Of a stretch of DNA of 14,428 bases, positions 6,024-12,501 are shown piece by piece. The stretch covers positions 1 to 14,428 of the forward strand of contig JAIROF010000103.1 in assembly GCA_031257655.1 (NCBI GenBank), given 5' to 3'. Position numbers and translations under genes: made by a program. The stretch is from Prevotellaceae bacterium (lineage in GTDB: Bacteria; Bacteroidota; Bacteroidia; Bacteroidales; UBA932). The stretch's first letter is position 1; each line of letters starts with the position of its first letter. The notes beneath the pieces are model-generated. The model did no database searches. It saw nothing but the letters and a program-made list of their open reading frames with translations, and had not been told where the DNA came from.

Positions 6024-7703
6024 ATGAAGAATATGAACGCTACAGCAAAAATTCTCCTGGCGCTCCTGATAGCCTTCTTCCTCGGAGGATGCACCGCCAG
6101 CTTCTTGGACGTGAACAGAGACCCCAACAGCCCAACAACGCCACAGCTGGCTCACCTGCTATCGGGGAGCGAATACTACATGGCCCAGGCGTTGGGACAG
6201 GGCAGCTTTATCGGCAACAACCTCTCCTCATACGTGCACCACTTGGTGTCGCGAGAGGTGCAGAACTACGGCATGAGCACCCAGGCCAACAACCCCTTCA
6301 ACACCTGGCGCTACGCCTACACCTACGCCCTGGTGAACTTTGACGCCATCATTGAGCATGCTGCGCCCGAGGGGAATTTGATTTACGCCGGCATTGCAAA
6401 AACCCTGAAGGCCTACACCTTCTCCGTAATGGTAGACCTGTGGGGAGATATTCCCTACAGCGAATTTAACATCCCCGGGCTGGTGGCGCCTCACCCCGAC
6501 AGGAGCGCCGACATTTACAACAGCCTGATTGCGCTCCTGGAGGAGGCGCGAGCGAATTTGGGAGACGCCGCCGCGCCAAATACCCAGACGCCCGGCAGCG
6601 ACGATTTCTTTTACGGCGGAAACGCCAAAAAGTGGGCGCGCCTCAACAATACCATTACGCTAAAGCTACTCCTGCAATCGCGCAAGGCGAAATCCGAAGT
6701 AAGCGCCTGGCAGGAAAAGCTCAGCAGCCTGATGGCGGAGGACAACTTTATAGCCTCGGACGACGATTTTCAGTTCTGGTTTAGCGAAAAAACCAGCCCC
6801 GCCGACCAGCGACACCCGGCCTACATAGAGGAGTATGACGGAGGGCAAGTTAAGTACTACATCAGCCCATTTTTTTATGAAATGATGAAAGGCCAAGCGC
6901 ACAACGCTACCCAAAACCCGCTCGCGGGGATTGAAGACCCCCGCATTCCCTACTACTTCTACAGCCAGCTGGCGCCGGATGGTACTCCCGAAGGAAAGTA
7001 CGAATACCGCAACGGCACCTTTCTCTCCATCTTCTTTGCCTCCAAGGGACCCAACGCCGCCAATTCGCTCGACAAGTCCCTCACCAGGATTGGCGTCTAC
7101 CTCTGCGGCGGAAAGTACGACGACGGAAAGGGCGGCGCGCTGACCGGATACAGCGCAGGCAACGGATGTGCGCCTCACAAAATGCTCACCTTCTACGCCC
7201 TTAAGTTTATGCTCGCCGAGCTGGCCTTGGCCGGCGAAACCAGCGGAAGCGCGCGGACGCTCTTTAAGGAGGCGGTCGACGCAGCCATTGCGCACGTCAA
7301 CAGCGTGGCGGCTAAACAGCCCGGAGTACCCCCCATCAGCGCCGCCGCAAGAAGCGCATTTACCGACGCCCTGCTGGCAAAGTTCGATACGGCCGGCAAC
7401 GCCGCCAAAATGCAGCTGGTGATGACGCAAAAGTGGATTGCCAACGTCTTTAACCCGGTAGACGCCTACACGGACTACCGGCGAACCGGATATCCCCTGC
7501 TCTTCGACCCGCAAAAAACTTCCGACCCGGGATACGGCGTAAACCCTACCGTAACCACAGATTCCCCATGGCGGGTGCCGATAGAGGTCATTGCGCCATT
7601 TCCCCGCTCGCTCTACTACCCCGTGGCGGCAGAAACCGAGCTAAACCCCAACATGATGCAAAAAACCGACCTCTCGGCCAAGCTTTTGTTTTGGGACAAA
7701 TAG
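6024..7703 (+). CDS. SusD/RagB-like surface nutrient-binding lipoprotein (SusD_2 type)
   Basis: It starts 11 bp after the SusC stop and encodes 559 residues. The signal peptide ends in the lipobox LGGC with Cys23 as the lipidated residue, followed by FLDVNRDPNSPT (27-38), the usual opening of SusD-like proteins. The helical TPR-like core carries RYAYTYALVNFDAII and AYTFSVMVDLWGDIPYSEF (about 130-148), the family signature, and the protein ends in KLLFWDK. The short linker, length and terminus suggest the SusD-like_2 branch (PF12771) rather than classical starch-type SusD. It should sit on the cell surface as the hinged lid of the SusC barrel and capture substrate. ATG at 6024 is chosen; a second ATG at 6033 would also leave an intact signal peptide. 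Substrate unknown. Confidence 0.93.
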   Translation: MKNMNATAKILLALLIAFFLGGCTASFLDVNRDPNSPTTPQLAHLLSGSEYYMAQALGQGSFIGNNLSSYVHHLVSREVQNYGMSTQANNPFNTWRYAYTYALVNFDAIIEHAAPEGNLIYAGIAKTLKAYTFSVMVDLWGDIPYSEFNIPGLVAPHPDRSADIYNSLIALLEEARANLGDAAAPNTQTPGSDDFFYGGNAKKWARLNNTITLKLLLQSRKAKSEVSAWQEKLSSLMAEDNFIASDDDFQFWFSEKTSPADQRHPAYIEEYDGGQVKYYISPFFYEMMKGQAHNATQNPLAGIEDPRIPYYFYSQLAPDGTPEGKYEYRNGTFLSIFFASKGPNAANSLDKSLTRIGVYLCGGKYDDGKGGALTGYSAGNGCAPHKMLTFYALKFMLAELALAGETSGSARTLFKEAVDAAIAHVNSVAAKQPGVPPISAAARSAFTDALLAKFDTAGNAAKMQLVMTQKWIANVFNPVDAYTDYRRTGYPLLFDPQKTSDPGYGVNPTVTTDSPWRVPIEVIAPFPRSLYYPVAAETELNPNMMQKTDLSAKLLFWDK

Positions 7704-7741
7704 GCAACTACATGAAACCGTATAAAAACTAAAGTAAAGAT

Positions 7742-8638
7742 ATGAACATGAAAAAGATATATTTATTGCTGGCGCCGGCAGCAGCCGCCGCCATCCTGTG
7801 CGGCTGGGCAGGCTGCCGCAAAGAGCTGCCGTACCCCATTGACCGGGTCAAGCGCGGCGTGCTGATAGACGTTGCCCGCGTTCCCGGCACCCGCGGCGTG
7901 ATCCTTTCGGGGCAAACGACCGGCGACTACAAGGTAAGGCTAACCGTGCCGGAGCATCAGGGCGACTACTCGTCGCTCCGCCACGTCCAGCTGCTGGCCG
8001 TGCTTGGCGATACCCTGGGCGCCTTCGCATCGCGCGTTGCGGTAGATAGCATTGCCGATTTTCCGGCGGAGGTGCCTATCGCCATTGCCGACGTTTACGG
8101 AAAGTTTGGGCGAACAACACCCGCAAAGGGCGAAGCCCTCTACTTTACGGCAAACGTGCTGCTCAAAAACGGAGACCTCATCCCCGGTTGGAGCGAGCAC
8201 TTCGGATTCAACAACCAGGCATTTGCCGGATGGCAAACCGACGGAAGGGCATACGCCTACAGCGTAAAGTACCCGGTAACCTGCCCGCTCGACCTTGACG
8301 TCTTTGCCGGAGCAAAAAGCATGGGCGACGGATGGATGGGTGACAGCTACCCGATAACGCTTACAAAAAACTCCGCTACAGCGCTAACGCTTTCGGGGCT
8401 TTTTGCAAACAGCGCAGATTGCGACCTCCTCATTGCCGTCGATACCTTCTCGCATACCGTCGACATTGCAAAGCAGGTATTGGTCTACAACACCTCCGTT
8501 TGGGGGATGGCGCCCTATACAAACTTTGCTCTGGAGGGAGCGGGGAGCATAGACGCCTGCGGACGAAAAATTACCTTTACCGCCACGGCTACGGTCGACC
8601 AGGGGGATTTTGGGTCGTTTACCTTTACCATTTACTGA
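7742..8638 (+). CDS. Lipoprotein of unknown function, third gene of the SusCD operon
   Basis: I do not recognise a named family. The 298-residue product has a lipoprotein signal peptide (MNMKKIYLLLAPAAAAAILC, then GWAGC with Cys25), followed by CRKELPYPID and a chain rich in alternating hydrophobic residues suggesting beta-sandwich structure, for example RGVLIDVARVPGTRGVILSG and a C-terminal RKITFTATATVDQGDFGSFT. The position, 38 bp after susD and just before a terminator, is that of SusE/SusF-like accessory surface lipoproteins, which bind the ligand of the neighbouring transporter; no sequence motif confirms this. Two internal Cys (in PVTCPLDLD and NSADCDLLI) plus DACGRK may form disulfides. 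Either ATG at 7742 or at 7748 could be the start. Confidence 0.8.
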   Translation: MNMKKIYLLLAPAAAAAILCGWAGCRKELPYPIDRVKRGVLIDVARVPGTRGVILSGQTTGDYKVRLTVPEHQGDYSSLRHVQLLAVLGDTLGAFASRVAVDSIADFPAEVPIAIADVYGKFGRTTPAKGEALYFTANVLLKNGDLIPGWSEHFGFNNQAFAGWQTDGRAYAYSVKYPVTCPLDLDVFAGAKSMGDGWMGDSYPITLTKNSATALTLSGLFANSADCDLLIAVDTFSHTVDIAKQVLVYNTSVWGMAPYTNFALEGAGSIDACGRKITFTATATVDQGDFGSFTFTIY

Positions 8639-8662
8639 CAAGATGCGGCTCGCGATAGCGAC

Positions 8663-8699
8663 AAAAGAGGCTGCTCGCCCATCGAGCAGCCTCTTTTTT
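8663..8699 (+). terminator. Strong intrinsic terminator after the SusCD operon
   Basis: A perfect stem pairs GAGGCTGCTCG (8667-8677) with CGAGCAGCCTC (8683-8693) around a 5-base loop and is followed by six T. The A-run 8663-8666 extends the stem with the T-run and also gives a T-run on the minus strand, so it may work in both directions. It starts 25 bp after the third gene and separates this operon from the next cluster. Confidence 0.92.
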
Positions 8700-8801
8700 G
8701 CTGTCCTGCCCGGCTTTGCTCCGATTGGGCAGCACCGCTTGCGCCAAGTAGAATTGTGCCCGCTGCAAAAAAAAGTATCTTCCAAGTTTGAAACTTTTTT
8801 T

Positions 8802-8809
8802 TATCTTTG
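8802..8809 (+). promoter_or_regulatory. Putative -7 box for the downstream envelope cluster
   Basis: TATCTTTG matches TAnnTTTG exactly, 77 bases before the ATG at 8887 and after the operon terminator. The nearest TTTG (8787-8790) is only 11 bp upstream, so the -33 element is unclear. The expected leader contains a perfect 12-bp palindrome, 8839-8850 (half-site CCCCGA). Confidence 0.5.
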
Positions 8810-8886
8810 TGGCTTATTACAAGTATTAAGTTTTGGCGCCCCGATCGGGGGGCTGTAATGTTGGAGCTTGCAACCTGACTGCTGAT

Positions 8887-9147
8887 ATGGAAAAAAAGAA
8901 GCCATCGTTTCGTCTGATTTGGGGCGTGTTTATGTCGCTTGCCTACGTAGGCATTGCCTACCTGGTATTCTTTACGCCGGTGCTCATCCGCTACAACGAA
9001 GCGAACGACAGGGAAAACGATAAAAATTTGCTGATACGCATTATATTTGGGGTAATCATGCTGGCCTACGGCCTCACGAGAGGCTACAGAACCTATAAGT
9101 CGGCGGCCGGCTGCATAAACTTGGGGCAAAATGACAGCGATGAATAG
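8887..9147 (+). CDS. Small two-helix inner-membrane protein
   Basis: The 86-residue product starts MEKKKPSFRLIWGVFMS and has two hydrophobic segments, about residues 10-33 and 48-65, separated by a charged loop YNEANDRENDKN, with a polar tail ending GQNDSDE. The ATG at 8887 is chosen over an in-frame upstream ATG at 8833 because the sequence between does not look like protein and spans the palindromic leader. It overlaps the next gene by 17 bases, so the two are probably translationally coupled. Small membrane proteins of this form are found near exbD/tonB and pstS-like genes in Bacteroidales; a helper role in that complex is inference. Confidence 0.75.
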   Translation: MEKKKPSFRLIWGVFMSLAYVGIAYLVFFTPVLIRYNEANDRENDKNLLIRIIFGVIMLAYGLTRGYRTYKSAAGCINLGQNDSDE

Positions 9148-10105
9148 GATAACGGCAAACAGAATAGCAGCGATTACCTGCTTGCTGCTGCTGGTGGTGG
9201 TTGTGGGCTGCCGCCGCAAAAAAATCACCAGAACCGACACGCCTACCAGCGGCGTTGCCGTGCTGGTGAGCGACGGTTGCTACGGAAACATTACGCAGGA
9301 AGAGATTGACGTTTTTGAGGCGCTAAACCAAAAAGCCTTTCTGCTGCCCATTTACACCAGCGAAAAAGAGGCGGTAGACCTGCTGCTCAACGACAGCGTG
9401 AGGCTGGCAATTCTTGCCCGCGACTTGACCGAAGCGGAAAAGCAAAGCATCAAAGCCCGCAACCGCCAGCTCGTGCCCAGATCGCAGAAGATTGGCGTTG
9501 ACGGAATCGCCATCATTGTTCACAAAAATAATCCGGATTCGCTCATCAGCCTTGAGGCGCTAAAAAAGGTGATGACCGGAGAAGTAAGCACCTGGAGGCA
9601 GCTCAACCCCTCCTCGCCCCTGGGCGAAATCCTCGTGGTCTTCGACCATCCGACCTCCAGCACCGTTTACTTCATCAGCGATTCGGTGTGCGGGAGCGAG
9701 CCGCTGGCTACCGACCGCCTGCACGCCTTGAACAACAACCAGGCCGTGCTGGACTACGTAATTCAAACCCCCAGCGCGCTTGGAATCATCGGCGTCAACT
9801 GGATCAGCAATCCGCACGATTCTACCCAGCTCAGCTTCAACAGCCGGATACGGGTAATGGCGGTCAGCAGAGCGCACCCCGCCACCGCCGCCAGCAGCTA
9901 CAAGCCCTATCCGGCCTACTTGTACCTGCGCAGCTACCCGCTCACGCGAGACGTCTACCTGGTGCTTACCGACTTGAGGGGGACACTCCTGTCGGGTTTT
10001 ACGCACTTTGTGGCAAGCGACAGGGGGCAGCGCATTATTCTCAAATCGGGCCTGGTGCCCGCTACTAAGCCCATACGAACAGTGCAGCTTAAGGAGCATT
10101 TTTAG
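9131..10105 (+). CDS. PstS-like periplasmic substrate-binding lipoprotein
   Basis: The 324-residue product has a lipoprotein signal (ITCLLLLVVVVGC, Cys27) and a PBP-like domain (PF12849 type): VAVLVSDGCYGNITQEE (43-59), GIAIIVHKNNPDSL (125-138), MTGEVSTWRQLNP (148-160) and DHPTSSTVYF (172-181), the place of the GSGT anion-binding motif of phosphate-binding PstS. Here the central Gly is replaced by Ser, so phosphate binding is uncertain. No pstCAB transporter genes are present. Bacteroidales commonly carry such a protein with exbB/exbD/tonB and a TPR gene, so a role in envelope energy transduction rather than phosphate uptake is possible. The start overlaps the previous gene; ATG at 9140 is an alternative. 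Confidence 0.83.
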   Translation: MTAMNRITANRIAAITCLLLLVVVVGCRRKKITRTDTPTSGVAVLVSDGCYGNITQEEIDVFEALNQKAFLLPIYTSEKEAVDLLLNDSVRLAILARDLTEAEKQSIKARNRQLVPRSQKIGVDGIAIIVHKNNPDSLISLEALKKVMTGEVSTWRQLNPSSPLGEILVVFDHPTSSTVYFISDSVCGSEPLATDRLHALNNNQAVLDYVIQTPSALGIIGVNWISNPHDSTQLSFNSRIRVMAVSRAHPATAASSYKPYPAYLYLRSYPLTRDVYLVLTDLRGTLLSGFTHFVASDRGQRIILKSGLVPATKPIRTVQLKEHF

Positions 10106-10220
10106 GGGCACTTTTAGAGAAAAGCTCGCATTTTTACTTTAGAAAAATCTTTCGCGCACAACTTAAATTTTAAGCTATTAATTAACCCAAATCTTCACTA
10201 TTATTAATTTTCTAAACAAA

Positions 10221-11900
10221 ATGAAAAAGCATTTTATTAGTTTTTGCGTTGGCCTCTTGCTTGGCTCAACAGCTTTTGCCCAACATCTTGGGGTGGATTA
10301 CTTCCTCACCGATCAGCTTGATAAGGCAAATGAAATTTTTGAAAGCCAGCTGGCCGAAAATCCTGCGGAGGCGTGCTACTACCTTGGCGAAATTGCCTAC
10401 CTGGCGGGCGACACTGCCCGGGCAAGAGCTTTCTACGAAAAAGGCTTGGCCGCCAACCCGGAGTACGCCCTCAACAAGATTGGGCTTGCAAAGTTTTTGC
10501 TGAAAACCGACCAAAAAGCCGGCATAAAGGCGCTGACCGACATCTCGAAGGAGAAGGCGAATAAGAAAAACGTAGAGGTTTTGATTGCCATTGCCAAAGT
10601 CTACTACGACGCCAACCTAAGCGCCATGTACGAAAAAGCGCTCAACAGCGCAGAAAAGGCCGGCAAAAACTCTCCCCTGGTGCCCATGCTGCGCGGCGAT
10701 GTGCTAAAAAGTAAGGACGATATGGGCGGCGCCGCCGGTGAGTACGAGCAGGCCATAAACTTCGACGAAAAGTACCTGCTGCCATACATCAAAGCTGCGC
10801 AAATCTACGCTGACATCAACCCCAACTTTGCCATAGAAAAGCTCAACACCGTGCTGGAGATAGACTCTACCTACCCGCTCACAAACAGATACCTGGCAAG
10901 AGCCTACTACAACATAGGCCACTACGCCACCGCTATCAGCATACACGAAAAATCCTTCAACATCAACTCGAGCGGCATCGGCGAGCTGACCGACTACGCC
11001 GCTGCCCTCTTCTTCTCCCAGCGCTACGACGACGCTACAAACCTGATTGACAAAGGGCTACAGAGAGACCCGCTCAACTTTGTCTTGAACAGGCTGAGAA
11101 TGTACAGCGCCCTGGAAACGCAAAACTACTCCGCCGGATTAACCGCTGCCGAACAGTTCTTTGCCCTGCCGCTGAAAAACAACAAGTATATCCCCCGCGA
11201 TTACACCACCTATGGCGACATATTAAGCTTCAACAAGCTTGTAGATAGGGCATCGGAGCAGTATACAAAGGCTATCGACATGACCTCCGAAAAGCTGGAG
11301 CTGTACAAAAAAATCGGCGAGCAGCTCAACAAAGCCGGCTACCCCGGAGCGGGCGCAGAATACTACAGCATGTTCATTGAAGCAATGGGCGGAGAGGCCG
11401 ACACCAAGGACTACTACACCATGGGCACCTACCTCTACCGGGCTGCCAACGCCATTGTGCGCGATACTACCGTAGATTCTACCTACGCCGCAAACAAGGC
11501 CATAGAGTATCTGGTAAAAGCCGATACCACCTTTGGGACTATCGCCGCGCGCATCCCCGACAATACGCTGGGATTCCTTTACAGGGCAAGGGTCAACGCT
11601 TCGCTCGACCCCGAAACGACAAAGGGTACGGCAAAGCCTCACTACGAAGCGCTCCTCAACCTGATTCTAACAAAAGAAAATTACACAAAAAGCTACCGAA
11701 AGGAGCTCCTGGAAATTTACCAGTACCTCAGCTACTACTACTACCTAAAGTTTGACGAGCAGAGCCTGGACGACGACAAGGCGCAGGTTATTGCCTACAG
11801 CAATAAAATACTGGAGCTAAACCCCGACAACGCTATTGCCAAGCAGCTCATAGAAGCGCTTATGGCTACGCCCGAAAACGGAAAGAAAAAGAAAAAGTAG
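10221..11900 (+). CDS. Periplasmic tetratricopeptide-repeat protein
   Basis: The 559-residue product has a Sec signal peptide (MKKHFISFCVGLLLGSTAFA) and is then nearly all helical repeats of TPR type, for example ACYYLGEIAYLAGDTARARA, FYEKGLAANPEYALNKIGLA, ALARAYYNIGHYATAIS-like segments and KILELNPDNAIAKQLIEAL near the end. The tail GKKKKK is strongly basic. TPR arrays bind other proteins; no enzyme motif is seen. It follows the PstS-like gene by 115 bp of AT-rich sequence without an obvious terminator, so it may be cotranscribed or have its own weak promoter. The arrangement with the two upstream genes resembles the tail of Bacteroidales exb/tonB clusters, suggesting an envelope scaffold role, which is inference. 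Confidence 0.88.
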   Translation: MKKHFISFCVGLLLGSTAFAQHLGVDYFLTDQLDKANEIFESQLAENPAEACYYLGEIAYLAGDTARARAFYEKGLAANPEYALNKIGLAKFLLKTDQKAGIKALTDISKEKANKKNVEVLIAIAKVYYDANLSAMYEKALNSAEKAGKNSPLVPMLRGDVLKSKDDMGGAAGEYEQAINFDEKYLLPYIKAAQIYADINPNFAIEKLNTVLEIDSTYPLTNRYLARAYYNIGHYATAISIHEKSFNINSSGIGELTDYAAALFFSQRYDDATNLIDKGLQRDPLNFVLNRLRMYSALETQNYSAGLTAAEQFFALPLKNNKYIPRDYTTYGDILSFNKLVDRASEQYTKAIDMTSEKLELYKKIGEQLNKAGYPGAGAEYYSMFIEAMGGEADTKDYYTMGTYLYRAANAIVRDTTVDSTYAANKAIEYLVKADTTFGTIAARIPDNTLGFLYRARVNASLDPETTKGTAKPHYEALLNLILTKENYTKSYRKELLEIYQYLSYYYYLKFDEQSLDDDKAQVIAYSNKILELNPDNAIAKQLIEALMATPENGKKKKK

Positions 11901-12088
11901 CTTCTGCGGTGTGCGCCGCAGCCAGCCCGAAAAGAATACCAACCCACAAAATTATACCGCGTAGGTATGTCTATGAAAATTAGCTGTTTTAGGGGTTGAT
12001 AGGCATTATTAACACTCTATAATAATTTCGTAATGCCTTAATCGTAACGAAATTAAGCACGAGTGGCTTCACCTTCGCAAAAATGAGG
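11901..12088. other. Spacer with competing hairpins
   Basis: After the TPR gene a GC hairpin pairs CTGCGG (11904-11909) with CCGCAG (11916-11921), but no T-run follows, so it is a weak terminator candidate. Further on, AGGCATTA (12001-12008) pairs with TAATGCCT (12031-12038), and AATTTCGT (12024-12031) with ACGAAATT (12047-12054); these two overlap and cannot form together. No gene is seen. Confidence 0.4.
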
Positions 12089-12119
12089 TTTGTGTAGCGA
12101 CAAAAAATTTCTACCTTTG
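12089..12119 (+). promoter_or_regulatory. Promoter of tRNA-Gly
   Basis: TTTG at 12089-12092 and TACCTTTG at 12112-12119 are separated by 19 bp, the canonical Bacteroidetes -33/-7 arrangement. The expected start is about 15 bases before the mature tRNA. Confidence 0.8.
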
Positions 12120-12140
12120 TATCCCGTTTTTGTAAGGCAT

Positions 12141-12213
12141 GCGGAAATAGCTCAGTTGGTAGAGCACAACCTTGCCAAGGTTGGGGTCGCGAGTTCGAGT
12201 CTCGTTTTCCGCT
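12141..12213 (+). tRNA. tRNA-Gly (anticodon GCC)
   Basis: The 73 bases fold into a complete cloverleaf: acceptor GCGGAAA/TTTCCGC, D stem GCTC/GAGC, anticodon stem CAACC/GGTTG with loop TTGCCAA (anticodon GCC), variable loop GGGTC, T stem GCGAG/CTCGT with loop TTCGAGT, and discriminator T. The 3' CCA is not encoded and must be added enzymatically, as is common in Bacteroidetes. It is a single tRNA gene with its own promoter. It decodes GGC/GGT glycine codons. Confidence 0.97.
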
Positions 12214-12346
12214 CACGCGCGCGGTGCAAGCCGGTTGTTCAGGTTTTGAGCAGCCGGTTTGCCATTTATACGCTGAGCGACGGCAAAGGCGCAGCGCAAG
12301 GAAAAGGGAACCTATAGAAACCCCAAGCGCTACGCGCTACGCTCCC

Positions 12347-12446
12347 TCGGCAAAATGCTCATTTGCTTTTAGTAAGCTCCGCTTTTGCCTCAGCCGCAAG
12401 CCTTGATTTTTGGGTTTTTGGAGGTAGGCCAAAAACATTTTGCCGA
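12347..12446. repeat. 100-bp region bounded by 11-bp perfect inverted repeats
   Basis: TCGGCAAAATG at 12347-12357 pairs exactly with CATTTTGCCGA at 12436-12446. Between them lies a further hairpin, TTTTTGG (12415-12421) with CCAAAAA (12429-12435). The right arm ends eight bases before the -7 box of the next gene. It may be a small repetitive element or a structure that ends readthrough from the tRNA. Confidence 0.45.
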
Positions 12447-12454
12447 AAAATGAT

Positions 12455-12462
12455 TAACTTTG
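12455..12462 (+). promoter_or_regulatory. -7 box for the Ig-like-domain protein gene
   Basis: TAACTTTG matches TAnnTTTG, 39 bases before the ATG at 12502. It also argues that the in-frame TTG at 12460, which lies inside the box, is not the translation start. No TTTG is found at the proper -33 distance. Confidence 0.55.
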
Positions 12463-12501
12463 CGGCTGCACAAAACAAATCGCTGCATTTCTCTTTTTAG
12501 T

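Noticed and set aside
6666..7514. Minus-strand frame of 282 residues inside the SusD-like gene
   Set aside because: Antisense shadow of a well-supported gene, with no recognisable motif.
11989..12216. Minus-strand frame reading RDSNSRPQPWQGCALPTELF
   Set aside because: This is the well-known false protein obtained by translating the complement of a tRNA gene; here it covers tRNA-Gly.
12224..12406. Short plus-strand frame after the tRNA
   Set aside because: It covers the repeat-bearing spacer, has many Arg/Ser/Cys residues, and shows no signal or motif.
12460..12501. TTG-initiated N-terminal extension of the Ig-like protein
   Set aside because: The TTG lies inside the -7 promoter box, and the ATG at 12502 begins a proper lipoprotein signal peptide.
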